DNA of 61,109 nt from contig PLRU01000089.1 of NCBI GenBank assembly GCA_003164045.1, forward strand, positions 701 to 61,809. The letters are read 5' to 3'. Positions within the stretch are counted from its first letter, which is position 1, and every line of letters starts with the position of its first letter. The notes below the pieces were generated by a model. That model ran no database searches. It was not told where the DNA came from and saw only the letters and a list, made by a program, of their open reading frames with translations. Below are positions 60,859-61,109 of this stretch, piece by piece. Position numbers and translations under genes: made by a program. Source of the DNA: Candidatus Lustribacter telmatis (GTDB lineage: Bacteria > Vulcanimicrobiota > Vulcanimicrobiia > Vulcanimicrobiales > Vulcanimicrobiaceae).

Positions 60859-61109
60859 ATGAGAAAGACACGGCACGTGAGGCCTGCACTGTTTCGTTCC
60901 GCTTCCGCCGGACTGCTTGCTGCCGTCGTCGCGGCGCTGTTCGCAACGAGCACCGTTCGCGCCGCACCCGGACCACTCGTCATCGACGGCGAGACGATCG
61001 GGGATGCTGCGCTGATCGGCGATGCGCAAAAGGAGGGCAAGCTCACCGTTTATAGTGCGTCGCCGATTGCCTACGAGAAGCAATTGCTCGCGCGCTTTAC
61101 CGCCGATAC
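60859..61109 (+). CDS. Extracellular solute-binding protein, truncated by window end
   Basis: The first 83 codons of a gene that continues past the end. A signal peptide (RPALFRSASAGLLAAVVAALFATSTVRAA) is followed by an unusual spacer (PGPLVIDGETIGDAALIGD) and then QKEGKLTVYSASPIAYEKQLLARF, the typical start of an iron- or spermidine-type (bacterial extracellular binding protein) SBP. The start ATG lies 38 bases from the divergent large-subunit gene. It is the seventh exported SBP in this window. Confidence 0.72.
   Translation, partial: MRKTRHVRPALFRSASAGLLAAVVAALFATSTVRAAPGPLVIDGETIGDAALIGDAQKEGKLTVYSASPIAYEKQLLARFTAD

Noticed and set aside
1..61109. tRNA, rRNA, CRISPR or phage genes
   Set aside because: I looked in the few intergenic spaces large enough to hold them (1-610, 2273-2414, 8684-8964) and found no cloverleaf, conserved rRNA string or repeat-spacer pattern.

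Overview
The window is about 61 kb of GC-rich bacterial chromosome, densely packed with genes on both strands. Many genes overlap by 1-4 bases at stop/start junctions such as ATGA, GTGA, TTGA and TAATG. The organism is diderm: it has an LptF/LptG-type permease, an LptC-type protein, an LptD/OstA-like protein, apolipoprotein N-acyltransferase, a secretin and several lipoproteins. KGG-repeat stress proteins, Pro/Thr/Ser-rich linkers in exported proteins and many flavin- and NMT1-fold proteins suggest an uncultured soil lineage such as Candidatus Eremiobacterota (WPS-2). That placement is an inference from gene style, not a proof. I see no integrase, transposase, phage gene, CRISPR array, tRNA or rRNA.

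Layout. 1-610 is gene-poor. 611-2885 holds a SpoIIE-type phosphatase, a Crp/Fnr regulator and an HxlR regulator; both regulators are preceded by a duplicated leader (palindrome, ribosome-binding site, small peptide frame). 2899-4998 has a split thiamine-pyrophosphate decarboxylase divergent from a substrate-binding protein (SBP). 5009-8683 is an orphan secretin operon. 8965-22554 is a catabolic region: alpha/beta hydrolase, two flavin-dependent (LLM) oxidoreductases, an aromatic-acid-type MFS carrier, a 4,5-dihydroxyphthalate-decarboxylase-like protein, an SDR, a TauD-type dioxygenase, a phthalate-dioxygenase-like Rieske subunit, a MarR regulator and three SBPs.

22609-33528 is an envelope region: TlpA-TPR protein, S10 peptidase, lytic transglycosylase, LptF/G, LptD-like, metallothionein-like peptide, lipoprotein, Lnt and LptC. 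33529-37564 holds KGG stress proteins, a D-aminoacylase-like enzyme, a BsuPI-like protein and an amidohydrolase. 37547-46422 is the housekeeping core (coaE, an S1 protein, mutM, DUF192, RidA, polA) with one more SBP. 46419-50731 encodes exported and small zinc-ribbon-like proteins. 50791-57902 is a catabolic operon (FAH hydrolase, FAD enzyme, SBP, zinc alcohol dehydrogenase) running into a three-gene proton-translocating transhydrogenase. 57889-61109 has an isopropylmalate-dehydratase-like pair, an MFS carrier and a truncated SBP.

The main themes are: (i) seven exported SBPs with no ABC permease or ATPase anywhere in 61 kb, nearly all beside catabolic enzymes; (ii) a duplicated leader-peptide/palindrome module before two regulators; and (iii) at least three genes, including the ribosomal protein S1 homologue, whose conserved N-termini can only be reached from non-canonical start codons (ATT or CTG).
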